DNA from: Ophioceras dolichostomum
Taxonomy: Eukaryota > Ascomycota > Sordariomycetes > Magnaporthales > Ophioceraceae
NCBI GenBank assembly: GCA_003049485.1
Contig: PYST01000392.1
Span: forward strand, 1 to 33,159
Length of the DNA: 33,159 bases
Direction of reading: 5' to 3'
Shown here: one piece after another, positions 1-11,855 of the stretch
How the letters are laid out: each line of letters starts with the position of its first letter
Position numbering within the stretch: the stretch's first letter is position 1
Position numbers and translations under genes: made by a program
Notes under the pieces: model-generated
Told to the model about the DNA's origin: nothing
The model's database searches: none
The model's input: the letters and a program-made list of their open reading frames with translations, nothing else

Positions 1-2834
1 AGTTCCCCCCTCCCTCCTTTCCTCTTCCATCCCGTTGCTGCACCACCCACCCACAGCAACGAGACAAGCACATGAACACGCATGTGATCGGCGTCTCGCC
101 CATGATTCAACCCTCCACTCGCCCTCCGTTTCGTAATAGTATGATGAAGTGTGCCTCGTGGGTGGTGGTGTGTGGAGGAATTATTGAGTGAGCCACCCGA
201 AAGTGATTTGTGTGTGCGTCTCCGGGCTAGGCTAGCAGGCTGGGTACACTGACTGGCCTGTCTCTGCCCATCCATCCGCTATCATATCCCCCTCCGTCGG
301 ATCAAGTTTTCGGTCGTTATCTACCAACCTAGCTGTTCTTGGCCCGGCTGAGAACGCCAGGATACGACCTGTCTCATGAAGGTATGTAATATCCTCCTTC
401 TTACTTTCCCCGGGCTGGCCGCTGATGAACCAATCATGCGTATCGACGAGGCATCATGGGTTTTCTGTCTCTCTACTTCGCTGTGGTGGTTGGGTGCTTT
501 GATCCTCCCACCTAACATGCAGCCCGCCTGGCAGCCTACTTAAACCCAACTACTTCCAGCGAGAGGGGATGGAGATCGACACTGGAGAGACCAAGGACGG
601 AAAGGGTAAAGGAGGGAGGGTGTCACTCGCCTCGCTCTGCAACCTGACCTCTTTCACTGACTAGGACCTACGCCAAGGTAGGTATCTACGTTGTAAGTCA
701 ACCACCCCCTGGAGCCTGGAGCCAAGACAGGTTCATGTACGTTGGTGATCGTCCAGTGATCCGGAATGACCTGGGAGGCGACGGGAAGACGCTCATGGCC
801 TGGCCGTCCACTGTCCAGTGTCCTGTGTCCACCACACCTGCTGCACATCTTCGCGCATGCATGTGCGGCGGGATGTGCAAGGAAACAATCCGGACCTCAA
901 CTTCTCCTGCAGCCACAGCTTGAGTCTCCATCTACTTCGTATCTTTGATAGATTGCTCTCCCCCAAGACAGTCCGACATTATGGTGGCCGGAGTGTGATT
1001 GTTCAGTCCTCCTGTGTCTAGGTACCAGACCAGTCTGATAGGTCCTATCACTCCCTAGGTCAGGTTGACTGGTAAGGCAGGTGGGAGGTCACGTACTTTA
1101 AACTACATGCGCCATTACGACGGTGCTACAACAGTTTCTAATCTTGAACAGACCAAGCGGGAGACTGGCCGAGTGGCTAGGTGCAGGGTGCCTACCCTCC
1201 CTGCCTCCTTACTGCAGTGGATAGGTGAAGTAATAATGATTGTCTTGGCTTGTGTCACTTGGTTATCAGATAATCAAGAAAGCGAACCAGCTAGCAGAGT
1301 GCCACCACCGGTCGACGGGCGAAGGATGAATCTTGTCCACAAAGCTTCCGCCCCAACAAAAAAAAAAGGACGGAGAATAATAGCCCGGGCGTTGTCGTCA
1401 ACGATGTCATCAACGACTACGCCACCTTGTCGCGTGTGTTGGGCGAAAACGCGCCATGAGCCCGTTGAGTGGCGAGACCTAACACATCGTGTCATCATCA
1501 TCATCCACCACCACATTTGACTTTTCCTCCCCCATCGCATCGCTACCTCCATCCGGCCCCCCGGAATCCTTTTTCTCGTGATAAAAAGTACAAATCTGAC
1601 GTACTACACCTTCCCGTAGGTGGCTCTCTCTGGTAAGGGAGGAGGTAAGGTAATGTGGCAGTGCTTACCCAGGTACTTGGCCCTCCCAACTAATGGCATC
1701 TCATCTCGTTCGACGACTGCCCACCCTAACAGATAGTCATACGTGCTGCTCGGAAAACGAGGAAGGGAAAAAAAACCTGGACGAGTTAGCAGCGCCTCGT
1801 GGCCTCCCACCTCTTCCAATACGGCTCTGGTCCGTTTATTGTTTTTGTGCCTTGACTGCCCCCCCTCCTTCGGACCTTGGCAGCTTTTCCGTAGATTAAT
1901 GTCTCACCTTGTTTATCATGGGATTTGTGTGTCGCAGGGTGCTGATAAATGGCAGGGTGAGTGTTGCATCCACCGCACCCGGTCACTCAGTTCGCCCGCG
2001 CTCTAGGAGCGAGTTCTCCGGGATGACGTTCCCCCCAGTAGTCATCCGGGACAGTGGGATCTGTTGGAAGCACAGACGAAGGCAACTTATCTATCAGGCT
2101 GTGGCTCGAGCAAACGGAAGTTCACAATCGATACAGAGCTGCCACTCGCCGGTTAGTCGAGTTGTTCCCTCGGCTCTTGCACCTTAGCCAGGCAGGAGGA
2201 GTAGTCACTCCCATGGGAGACGCCGTTAGATGCCTAGGTAGACAGCTATGTGGCTTTCTTCCTTCCTTGGCCCCGTTTTCCGGTACCGCATACGCCCGAA
2301 TATGACACTCCTGCCGTTGCACTCGGGTGCCGGCCTACGCCGTAGCTGTCGGGCCTACCTCCCAAACCCCTATACATCTTCCGGAGAATGCTACCTACGT
2401 AGGTACGGACCTATAAACGTAAGTAGGGAAGGTAGGTAGATGCCGTTGGCATATAGCAGTGACTAGCATTGATACCGCATATGAAGCAGACGCACTTTGT
2501 GACTTGATCCCGAAGCTATAGATAACCGCCCCAAATGCCATGAACAAAAGAAAGAGAGAAGAGGAATCCAGAAAACAGCAACTGCTAGATGTCTGAAGAT
2601 TACTTGACTTCATGGCCAATCAGGCTGGAGTGTCCTCGGGCCCTACGCCCATACTGCTGCCCATGGTGTCCAAATGCTCGGTGATTGCCGCCATCTCAAG
2701 CATGGCGCACGCCGTAGTCACTACACTGTTCGGTATATCGCTCCCTCGCTTTGAAAATAAGGAGGCAAAGCGAGAAAGGTCCGGGGGCACCAATGGCAGA
2801 GATATCTACGCGTTCCCGTTTCCACTGGAGTTTG
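1..2834. other. Gene-poor stretch, no supported gene
   Basis: Only short reading frames that lack homology-like content or coherent splice structure are present on either strand. The sequence has C/T- and G/A-rich tracts and scattered TAGG/CCTA tetranucleotides, for example around 2395-2440. I see no RNA gene, no long repeat and no transposase-like motif here. Regulatory or untranslated sequence of a gene outside the window cannot be excluded. Confidence 0.5.
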
Positions 2835-3116
2835 TTACACTGCGTGTGTCGGCCTAGTGTCCTTGCAGTGCACGTTGACCTAGGCATTCTCTTCTTTACC
2901 ATCACTCTCCAGTCCGATGCAGGACAGGGCTTGTCCACTACTGCAAGTGAAGTCGATGTACTTGCCCTGGTTCTGCTGTACTCCCAACCAACAGATATTG
3001 TGCTTTCCTCGTGCGCAGTGCCTGTGAAGATCGACATGGCATCGTGAGATGGTTGACCTATGAGAGCGGTGGTATGAACCCGTACTTTCAAAGTCACCGC
3101 TTACCAAATTTGACAA
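2835..3116 (-). pseudogene. Possible decayed small cysteine-containing protein
   Basis: On the minus strand one frame reads, from about 3060 downwards, a compact stretch with regularly placed cysteines: RCHVDLHRHCARGKH, then NICWLGVQQNQGKYIDF, TCSSG and LSCIGLE. Codons such as ATC, GAC, TTC, CTG and TCC give a coding-like third position. An in-frame TAG at 2880-2882 interrupts it, after which the same frame continues VNVHCKDTRPTHAV to a TAA at 2835-2837. No ATG or signal peptide is visible in frame upstream. I infer a relic of a small secreted-type protein. A chance frame is the main alternative, and no family is assigned. Confidence 0.22.
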
Positions 3117-4001
3117 AAGAATCGGAATCCCCCTTAGACCTCGAGCCTCGGAGGAGCATTGTAATTAAATTGGGTTATATATCTTCACCACGTGCTGCTT
3201 TGTTCTCGGATCAGCTGGGCTGTCATCAAGGTGTCAAGATGCCCTAGGCGCCAACATAAAAACTCACTAGACGGCTAGACATTGGTATAGGCCAGAAATG
3301 TCTGGCGCGATCCTATATTTAGGGTCGCAGAGTAGGGTAAGATGCTCACAAGGCGCGGACTCTTGTCTGTCATTACAGACCACCGAATCCTGGGTCGGAG
3401 CGACCACGATCTCTATCATAGGATAACATCACTGGTGCATGAAAGGCGAGAAGTAAGAGCCATGAGCGAGGGATCTGCATCGGAACCTTGCTACAGACCA
3501 GCAGACCAGCAGACTTGCATTCGGCCTTCTGTGTTAGAGAAGGGAATGGTTCGTAGAACCTCCCTGAGACGATCTCGAGCGATCGCAGGATAGAGCTGAC
3601 AGGAAGCAGGACACCTCGTTCCTAGGCCGGCTGCCACCGCCGCGGGCTATGATAGAAAACTTCGTGATTCCTTCCCTTCGGTGTATCTGCGAGTCTAAGA
3701 TGCCTATCGAAAATCTGACTTTCCGCTCCAGCGCCAGCATTGCCCCCCATAGGTCCCAGCATCACGAGAGAATGGTCCGCCCTAGGCCCCGTACTCTCCA
3801 AACCGTCACTTCCATGATCCGGACCATAGTAGGCACGAATAAAGTCATATTGAACCCCAGTAGACTCTGATACAGGGCTGAGGTAAGTCTCTGATGAATG
3901 GATACCGGCTTCTTTGGGCCTGGCTCTTGTAGAAGATGATGTTGGCTTGAGCACAAACACGGCATTCTTGCAGGACCCTGCCTGGAGGTCTCTTGAAAGA
4001 T
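3117..4001. other. No supported gene; possible relic DNA
   Basis: Short frames occur on both strands, the longest on the minus strand at 3622-3960 (112 codons). It lies directly downstream of the decayed frame at 4002-4452 and could be part of the same relic. No domain was recognised and no splice structure joins the pieces. Confidence 0.3.
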
Positions 4002-4452
4002 TCAGGCGTCGACGGTACTGTCGACTTCGAGGACAATATATTCAGGGCGGAACCATATATCTGGCTGCAACATCATAAGAGACACCGCCCTCGAGTTTAG
4101 CAGAATCTAGAGAGTGTCCTGTCGGAGGGGCCCTGGCCCGACATCTGGGATCAAACAAGAGTTCGATAGACCCAATCTCCTAGGCGGACTCAAAGACCAA
4201 TGCAGGTTCCTTTGCCGGCTTGTAGGTCACTCGTGGGCGGCATGCTCCTGGCACTGGCGAACCTCGGTCACGTTTGGCTCCTTCGAGATGTGTCGTATGG
4301 AGGTATCCCACGATCAAAGTGATCGGCAAGTACATTTTGCCTGGCTGCATTTTGCCTGGCTGGGCAGACAATAGATATGTCTCTCTATGATATGTCTCTC
4401 TATCAAGAGCATCAGGGCGAGCTGTAAGGCAACGGTGTTGCTCGCCTTTCAA
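4002..4452 (-). pseudogene. Possible decayed gene fragment, function unknown
   Basis: Read on the minus strand, a coherent frame runs from 4452 through LPITLIVGYLHTTHLEGAK and PRVTYKPAKEPALVFESA to an in-frame TAG at 4180-4182. The same frame continues EIGSIELLFDP and LEGGVSYDVAARYMV. A one-base shift then gives PEYIVLEVDSTVDA ending at TGA 4002-4004. One stop plus one frameshift in otherwise protein-like text suggests a broken gene. Two perfect 15-bp tandem duplications (4333-4362 and 4374-4403) sit in its upstream part. I do not recognise the family, and chance cannot be excluded. Confidence 0.25.
4333..4403. repeat. Two adjacent 15-bp tandem duplications
   Basis: The 15-mer CATTTTGCCTGGCTG occurs twice head to tail at 4333-4347 and 4348-4362. 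Eleven bases later GATATGTCTCTCTAT occurs twice head to tail at 4374-4388 and 4389-4403. Both copies in each pair are identical. A multiple of three keeps any reading frame across them open. Replication slippage is the simplest explanation. Confidence 0.9.
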
Positions 4453-7400
4453 CGAGCTGAGCGAAGGCTCATTTCGCGACGGGCCCTGACTTCTTCAAAG
4501 GAGTGCTGAGTGGCCCCCAGTCTAGCTGTCGCGGCGGCACTGCGAGAAATCCCTGTTCCGCGTCTCAGCCAGCTTGGGAACCGGTCTGAGGAGCGATGGT
4601 TGGTGGGCGGATGCTTCGTATGCATCTCATCAGACACAGACTGGTGCACGGGGAAGAAACGCCCTATCGTCATTTGACGGCTCTGGATAGATCCGATTCT
4701 TTTCGGTCAATGATCGGGCTTAAGTACAGACGGGTGGGAATTTCCGTAGAATAACTTATTTCCCTATTCCTTGTTTTTTCTGTAGGCCGTCAGGCTACTG
4801 CTGAAGCTGGTGGGTTCGCTCTCGATACCGCAATGCTAGGCATTGGCCAGATGGGCTCGTGTCTCTTCGAGGAGAAGGAGCCAGAATAGCGAGGACGTTG
4901 ATGTGAGTGATGGTAAGAGTAGACCATGGAGTGAGGGATTGGCGGCGGGTTCTGTTAAGGTTCTATGGTGGCCCCCCTGGAAGCAATTTTACGCCATCAC
5001 AGTATGGGACTGGCGGAGGGATTGTCGCGGCTCTGATGTCCCCCCTTTCTACCGAAAGCTCAGGATGCGGCAGCTGAAAGAAACAACAAAACATAGAGAC
5101 AGTAGGATTGCAATTATCTTCCTCTCCTCGTTCTGTACTTGAGAACTCGTGCCTCTCCGTTGCGCGAGAATATCTGACACGGCGAAGATGGCGTTGGCCA
5201 TGTCCAATGCCTAACATGCAGATGACGCTGATTGCTTCAACCAGATCGTGAAACATGAGTAGGACACAACCAGTTCGATATGGACAGAAATGGAAGGAGA
5301 GCAAGCCTCATTTGGCAATGTCACTTTAAGCCACCTTCAAGGGACAATCAATCAACATGAAGCTGAGGGAGCTGTAGCCACTGGAGCTAGACACGAGTAA
5401 GAATGATATTCCGGCGAGGTCTTAAGACATTTGCGTCATTACCCCGGCTGCTGGCAGGGAGGCGTACGTGGGTAGTACCGCCGTGCTCTGCAAACAATGG
5501 CCGTTTAATTATCACCGAGGGTTGATGTTGTTCCATGAAATGAAACAGTTCAGAATTGCAGGACCAGACGCATGTACTCGTCCAGTGTTGTTTCGCGCGA
5601 CGAAATCAAAGGACAAAGAGAGCGGATGGCCCGCCGGAAAGGTATGACATTTGCGCCTATCGTGCGGGATGCCGGACACGATCAGCTCGCCAAGCCGGCT
5701 AGTAACCCGCGTCCGTGAGAGAGGGAACAACTGAAATGGCGGATAAGGGCCGACTCGTCCGAATGACGATGAAATGATTTGGACTGTTTTCTTCATCTTT
5801 GTCTTCCCTCCTCGCTCCTCTCTCTTCCATCCCCCTGTCCGTCCGCTCGTTGACTAATCTGACACAAGTGGAGGACAACGGGCTGTGTGGCATCAGTCAA
5901 CTCAACAATGCAAGCTGATCTGCTTCCCAAATGTCAATGATAGTAGTAGGAAATATTCGGTTCTAGATCTCTTCTGTCCGGTCTCTCGATCTTGTTTGGA
6001 ATGGGCTATGGTTGGAGGTGGTGGCAAAGAAGGGAACGCGTAACTCGAGGAGGCCTCTCAGCATGATTGGCGATAGAGCAACCAATACTCCACGAAAGAC
6101 ACTGATGTCTCCCTCACACTTGAGTGAGAGCTGCATTAGGGTATCACAGAAGCACTTCTCTCGCAGCCCACCTGCACAGCTCGCGGCAGGAGGCTGGTCT
6201 CAAGCCGCTAAATGGGGCTGATCGACGAGATTTGGCCACGAGGCGACAGCTAGAACTGGAGGTTTGTGTGCTGTTCCTCGCTTTATCGAGCAGCGGTGAG
6301 AGCAAGAGACAGGACTGGGAGGGAAAAGTCTCACACATCTCACGGCCATTAGCAACTATTGAATGTCCGTGGGAGAGAGAGAGGAGCGTACTTAGACTAG
6401 CTCGCTGAGTTGTTTCGCCGCTTGCGCGGGAAAAGGTGGGCAGTTCGGGCTTATTGAGTGATTGCACACGGTCTAGCGTTCCAAAGCAGGCAAGTCTAGA
6501 CACAAATGCTGAAATGTGAGTGGTTGGCGAGGCCACATCACCGTGCCGCTTGTGCATACACGGCCTGCGCGACGGGCCGGAGGAGCTTTTTCTTGAGTGG
6601 AACTCCGTTGATCATGGAGCAGCTCCTCTCTACTGGGAGAACTTCGGGGAGAGAAGAATGCCAAAATGACCAATTCGTCGGAGGCTCTGAATGTGTCAGG
6701 TAATTTCCTCCCTAGGTATGTATGGCACTTACTCTTGCCGGAGGAGGAAAGAAGAGACGCAACGAGGGAGAAACAAGGCCTCCGAGAATGGGACCGAGTG
6801 CTATGCTGCGACACTTCCAGGATTGAAGCTGGCAGGCGCAAGATCGGCCCCGAGGTCGTAGGTGTCGCCTTGACGACAGGCGAGAGCGGGGCGACACTGA
6901 AGGGAAGGCCAACAAAGCAGGGCTAGAGGTGTGCCAGCTCGACTAGCGGCGGCGAACTGCATCGCGTTGGAGGAGAGACCGCGATTGGATGACATCAACT
7001 TCCCTGTTTTCTGGGCTTCCAGACTTCTGGACCAGGTCGTTGGAAGTCATTGACGAATTTGCCAAACTCTAGAACGCAAGCGACAATGGCCACGACCGTA
7101 AGGCTCTCGGGGCAAAGAAACAAGAAAACACAAACGAGCAACAGGCCTGCTGATCGAAAAATACAAGAACGCATGAAGCAATTGACGTTTGGCAGCTTCC
7201 AATTGCCAAAAACTGGTCCGAACAACCAGATTAGGTTCTCACCGTCGTCCGGTCCGGTCGGAGGAGAGCCCCTGTTACCCCTGTCAACTTGGCGCTGGCC
7301 CCACCAGCCGAAATTGACCCCTGTCCGGCTGGCAACAGAGCTAAGGACAGGGGTGGGGTATCATCCGAACCGCCGTCCAATGGGAGCCCGCACGCCCGGC

Positions 7401-9535
7401 AAGCGCGAGATCGGACGTGGGAAACTGGCCAGTCGCTGACCTCATCGGTTGTGCTTTCTCCGACCTCCTCTCATCGTCGTCACCCGCCAACCTCACCCTT
7501 TTCATCTTCTCTGGCCGCAAAACCAAGCGCACGAAGCAGGCACGAGTCTGGGTAATGCCTTCCAACCAGGCGTGGCCTGCTTGGGCCACACGAGTTGGCC
7601 GTTCTTCCGTCAAATCCTCACACACAATACCTGCTTTCCTCGTGCTTCCAAGTGTTGCAGGAAGTTAGTGCTGCCAATTTCCCCTTCCACTTATTTCTTC
7701 CTCCTCTCGTCAGCTTCTTTGCTTCCGCGGCTGGCGAATGCAATGTGAACCTGGGCTGGTGGGCTGCGATCAAGCGGGCTTCGGATGGGATTAGCAGGGA
7801 GGGAGGAAAGGAGGCAAGAGGAGTAGTGGGCGGTCGCTAGGTTCCTGACCGCATGTTGCAGGAACAAGACGCGCGAGCTACCCGGGTAGGTACCAGCTGT
7901 GAGACATCCCATGAACAAATCCCGTCCCCCCATTAGACCTGTCCCTCCAATCGTGTGCCACTTGAGGCTTGCCTGTTCCTCGAGCCACAAACGAAACCTG
8001 CCACGCTCGTTACCTCGTCATCCTCTTTCCCCTTCTCTCTCGGGCAGAGTAGGAGATTTCGGTGAAACGAGGGGGTAATGTGATGCAGGACGGTAAGGGG
8101 CCTGCCTCGGATGCCGTGATTAATATGCTACCCGAAAGATCAGATCAATCATATCATACATTGCCCTCGGCCGTTGAACAAACGGAGCCCCTTCGAAATG
8201 TTCTTCATCCCCGCTTCCCCATCGGCCACATGGCAGCCATTTTTCTTCTATCAGCGCAAAGCTCGGTGAGCTAAGAAATTGATACTAAAACTCATGGACT
8301 CTGACATCAGTTCTCACATGGGGGTTATGGAGCGGTCAATAGCCAGATCCGCGCTAGAATGAAAATCAAGGCTGGGGAGGACAAGACACCACCCGGAGGC
8401 CCCTCCTCCACAGGAGGAGAAAACGTAGGGTGACATTACAACTCCCAACCAGATCTACGGGATTTCCTTCGACGCGTGGTTCAGCAGATTGTTTCATCAT
8501 ATCTCTCCCCAACGGATAGGTAAGGTGCCACACACATACACGTTGCCAGGGACGTGGGTTGGTCTCCCGGACAAGCTGGCTGGGTGGCTGCATCGAAGGG
8601 AGCTGCACAGTGAACAGGGATGTCAATTTCACATATGTTGCTGCCATCAGTGGCAGGCGCGCTGGCACTTACACGGCTTTTCTTGTCAAAGCAGCTTGGA
8701 TCAGGCGAACAGACGATCGCCGTTTCCCGATCAAGCGATCAGTGAAGCTGCTGGTTGGCCGGTTATTCACTGGGCAGTCGTTACCTCTCCGCGTGCTTTC
8801 CGTCCCAAAAAATTGAATTATAAGACTTGGTCGTCACCCGCACTTGTCGACGTCGACATTCGTTCCCCTCCCTTCCCTTTCCTTCTTTTCACCTGCTTCT
8901 CGGTTTTCCAGCTCACACCTCCATCCCCATCCTTTGCCCATCCACTAAGGCCAGGCCATACACAGGCAGACACAACACAAACAGATACAGGTTAACCTTT
9001 TCTCTGTCTCGTGCATCTCCTATCGCGCCTTCCTGAGTCACTCGCCTCCGAATACGGGACCTATTCAAGGACTTAGGACAGGACAAGCCAAGCCTGCACT
9101 ACTTTCCCTTCCCCTTCCTCCGGTCCCAGGCGTCGGTAACCTCGACCCGTCTGGCCATTCATTGTTGACTTGGATCTGGATTTCGCTGCCCTGTATCACC
9201 TGCTCTTTGACTCGCGCCTTCCAATTGCCTAACCAACATCTCCTACCACGCGAGGTATGTGCTCTTGAGGTCTCCTGCACCAACCTAAAATATCTATCTC
9301 CCTCCTTCTGGTCACGTCACCACCCACGTCTCCCAAACAACATCAAAACACCGCACGACAACAACGCGCACCCCTCATAAACAACAATAAATTCCTCGAG
9401 ACCTTCGAGTCGCTCATTTTCAAAGATCACAAACCGAACAGCGCATCATCACCGTCTGCGGGTTGTTTCGCCAAGATAGACCTTTTTGCGCCTCACTGAC
9501 GCCTTGTCACTCCTTCAGCAAAAGCAACGATCAAA
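4453..9535. other. Gene-poor stretch upstream of the CFEM gene
   Basis: No frame in these 5 kb is supported as a gene. The 94-codon minus-strand frame at 5512-5796 has an ATG and some protein-like text, but no recognised domain. Frames at 6124-6926 and 7050-7625 overlap each other on both strands, as expected of GC-rich non-coding DNA. From about 8830 to 9535 the plus strand is C/T-rich, with ACA- and CA-rich segments near 9340-9400, as expected of a fungal promoter and 5' leader of the gene starting at 9536. Confidence 0.45.
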
Positions 9536-10701
9536 ATGACCGCCTTCAAGAAGATCACCTTCCTGGCCGCTGGCACTCTGGTCGCCATGACCGGTGCCCA
9601 GGACGTATCTACGTTCCCCCAGTGTACTGTGAGTATTTTCTCTTGCATCGTCCATCTCCCTTCATTCAACCTTCAATCCAAGATCATCATGTCTCGGCCC
9701 GTTCGCGGTCTTGGCATCCTGTTCGCGCAGCAGGCAGGTGGTCGGTGATACCGATCAGTTCTCTTCATCGATCGAGCTCCGCCAATCCTTGCCATACACG
9801 CGCGTACGGCTGGCCTCGTCGACTAACTTTCTCTACTCGCGTGAACTCAGCAATGGTGCATCAACGACATGCAGGGCCCCGCCAAGGCCGCCGAGCTCGG
9901 CTGCCCTGCCAATGACCTTTCCTGTCTCTGCAAGAACGCGAACTTCACGTATGGCGTCCGCGATTGCTCTGCCCAGTACTGCGCTAGCGGCACCAGCGGC
10001 GATCAAGCCGTCACCTACATCAATCAGTTCTGTAGCCGTAAGTGGCGCCTCGAGAGACGTTTTGCATCCGCTTTTGTCCTTGTCCCTAACGATGGCTCCA
10101 GAGCACGGTGTCGACATCAAGACCGTCACGACTGGCGCCGGCGGCGCTCCCGGCACCGCTACCGGCACCGCTACCGGCACCGCGACCGGCACCGCGACCG
10201 CTCCTAGCGGTGGTGCGGGTGGTGCGAGCAGCACTGCGATTTCTACATCGCCCATCGTGTCCACCCTCACCACGGACGGATCTACCGTCATCTCGACCGT
10301 CGGATCGTCCACCATCTTTGGTAGTGTTGGTGGTGCTGGCTCGTCATCGGCTTCGGCCACCACTGTCACTTCGGTCTCCGAGATCCTCAGCACCTCGGTC
10401 TCTGGCAGCTCGACCGTCGTTGTTACCGTGGGCTCGTCGACCTTCGTCACGACTGCTACTAGTGCTGCGGGTGGCTCCACCACGGGCGGCGCTGCCGGCA
10501 CCGGGGGCAGCGGCACCACTGGCAGCCACGCCCCGACTTCCAGCTCGACTGGCTATGTAAGTCCGACTAGATCCTCTACCACATATTTGTTATCACTGCG
10601 ACTAACCGATGCTCATTCGCAATACTGCTCAGGCCCCGCAGATGACGGCTGCCCCTGTCGGAATCCTGGCCGCCGCTGGAGTCGTCGCCCTCCTGCTGTA
10701 A
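9536..10701 (+). CDS. CFEM-domain GPI-anchored cell-surface protein
   Basis: CFEM proteins are fungus-specific extracellular proteins; characterised members bind haem or act at the wall and host interface. I place exons at 9536-9628, 9851-10037, 10102-10556 and 10633-10701 (804 nt, 267 aa). Donors are GTGAGT, GTAAGT and GTAAGT, and CTAAC branch points are visible in introns 1 and 2. Residues 1-20 form a signal peptide (hydrophobic FLAAGTLVAM). The CFEM domain spans about residues 25-92 with all eight cysteines (30, 34, 49, 56, 58, 70, 75, 92), a CxC pair, and Asp53 at the position of the haem-ligand aspartate of known CFEM proteins. Residues from about 95 to 245 form a Ser/Thr/Gly-rich stalk, probably O-glycosylated. 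It starts with four Gly-Thr-Ala-Thr units encoded by a 12-bp tandem repeat (about 10155-10200). The C-terminus is a short hydrophobic tail (VGILAAAGVVALLL) typical of GPI attachment. Family assignment is firm; ligand and role are unknown. Confidence 0.93.
10155..10203 (+). repeat. 12-bp coding minisatellite in CFEM stalk
   Basis: Four near-identical 12-bp units of the type GGCACCGCTACC / GGCACCGCGACC lie head to tail inside exon 3. They encode Gly-Thr-Ala-Thr four times at the start of the stalk. The only difference between units is a silent T/G change. The unit preserves frame, so copy-number change would alter stalk length without breaking the protein. Confidence 0.85.
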
Positions 10702-11855
10702 ATCCCGGGTGGCTTCTTGAAGACTCTGTTCGGTTCCTCTCTTCTGATTTATGTTTGCACGCCACTTTGCATTTGCGGTGACTTAATGCACCTTCGCCCT
10801 CCCGTACTTCTTAATTTGCTCGCACAAAATCATCACCTCCCGCGTTGCACCTCGATTTCTTGGCCTTTCGCTTCTTCCTAGTAACACTTCTTCTTTGCCT
10901 CCATACCTACCGGGAGGGCGATAGGGGAGAAAATTGCAGGCGTTTTTAGTCGGTCGGTTTTCCTCTTCGGTCAGATTCCCATTCAGTGGCGACGGCGATC
11001 AATGGTACATATGGGATATGAAATATTTGAGGAACAAGAGAAGGGAAGTTATGGGGAGAGAGTGCGAGTGAGAGAAGAAAGAAGATGGGACTTTGACAGA
11101 TGCACACATGGATCGGGATAGGACATATTTTCGGGTTTCTTGATGAAAATGTTCACGATGTTCTTTTGCTTTCACATTCTCTATCTTCTCGTGTCTCTCT
11201 AATTAGGAGTCCCAAGGGCAAAAGAGAGAGAAAAAAAAGAAACGATCCATTAATTAGGTACCTACCATCTACCATACGTATGCTTCCTTTCTTTCTGTGT
11301 CTGGTATTTAGCACGATCATGTATCTTGTGATGCATCCAAAGCCAGGCTAGACAGAGTTGAGCATCAATGACCCCTGCCAAGCCTACACGGGGCCTGATG
11401 ATTGATGGAGGACACTACGCAATGTGGTTGATTTACCGTGGCATCAACCAAAATATGGCAACCTCAGCAAAGGGATATTCTCCTTTCTTTTCCATGGCAG
11501 GAGGAGCGAGCAGGAAATGTGTCAACACACGGAATTTTTAGATTTTGATTTTCGATTCACCCTCGAATTCTGGAGCTAGGGCGGAGTAACGATCAAGTCC
11601 ACCCCTCTTGACCATACAGGGCATTCCCTCTCGCCAGAGGCTAGAGTATCTTTCCCTCATAAGTACGCGCCAAGTGTGACCCAAGCTCCACCCAACACAG
11701 AACGCATAGAGCGGTGGAATAGCAAGGTGGTGATGATGGGTGTGTGTTGGGTATAGAGGTTGTCGGGAATGAGATCTTTTTTCTCTTTCTCTTTTCAATA
11801 TGACCATGGGCAACTTCCTGTCTGCCTTTTCTGTGTTCACCCAAAAACCAAACAT
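10702..11855. other. Convergent intergenic region (CFEM / rps0 3' ends)
   Basis: This 1.15-kb stretch lies between the stop codons of two converging genes and should hold both 3' untranslated regions. It has T-rich and A-rich tracts, for example around 11230, and small frames without protein character. No RNA gene or repeat was recognised. Confidence 0.6.

Noticed and set aside
9833..10519. Long minus-strand frame (228 codons) opposite the CFEM gene
   Set aside because: It is a shadow of the repetitive GC-rich stalk-coding exon; the plus strand has a complete signal peptide, CFEM domain and GPI tail with proper splicing.
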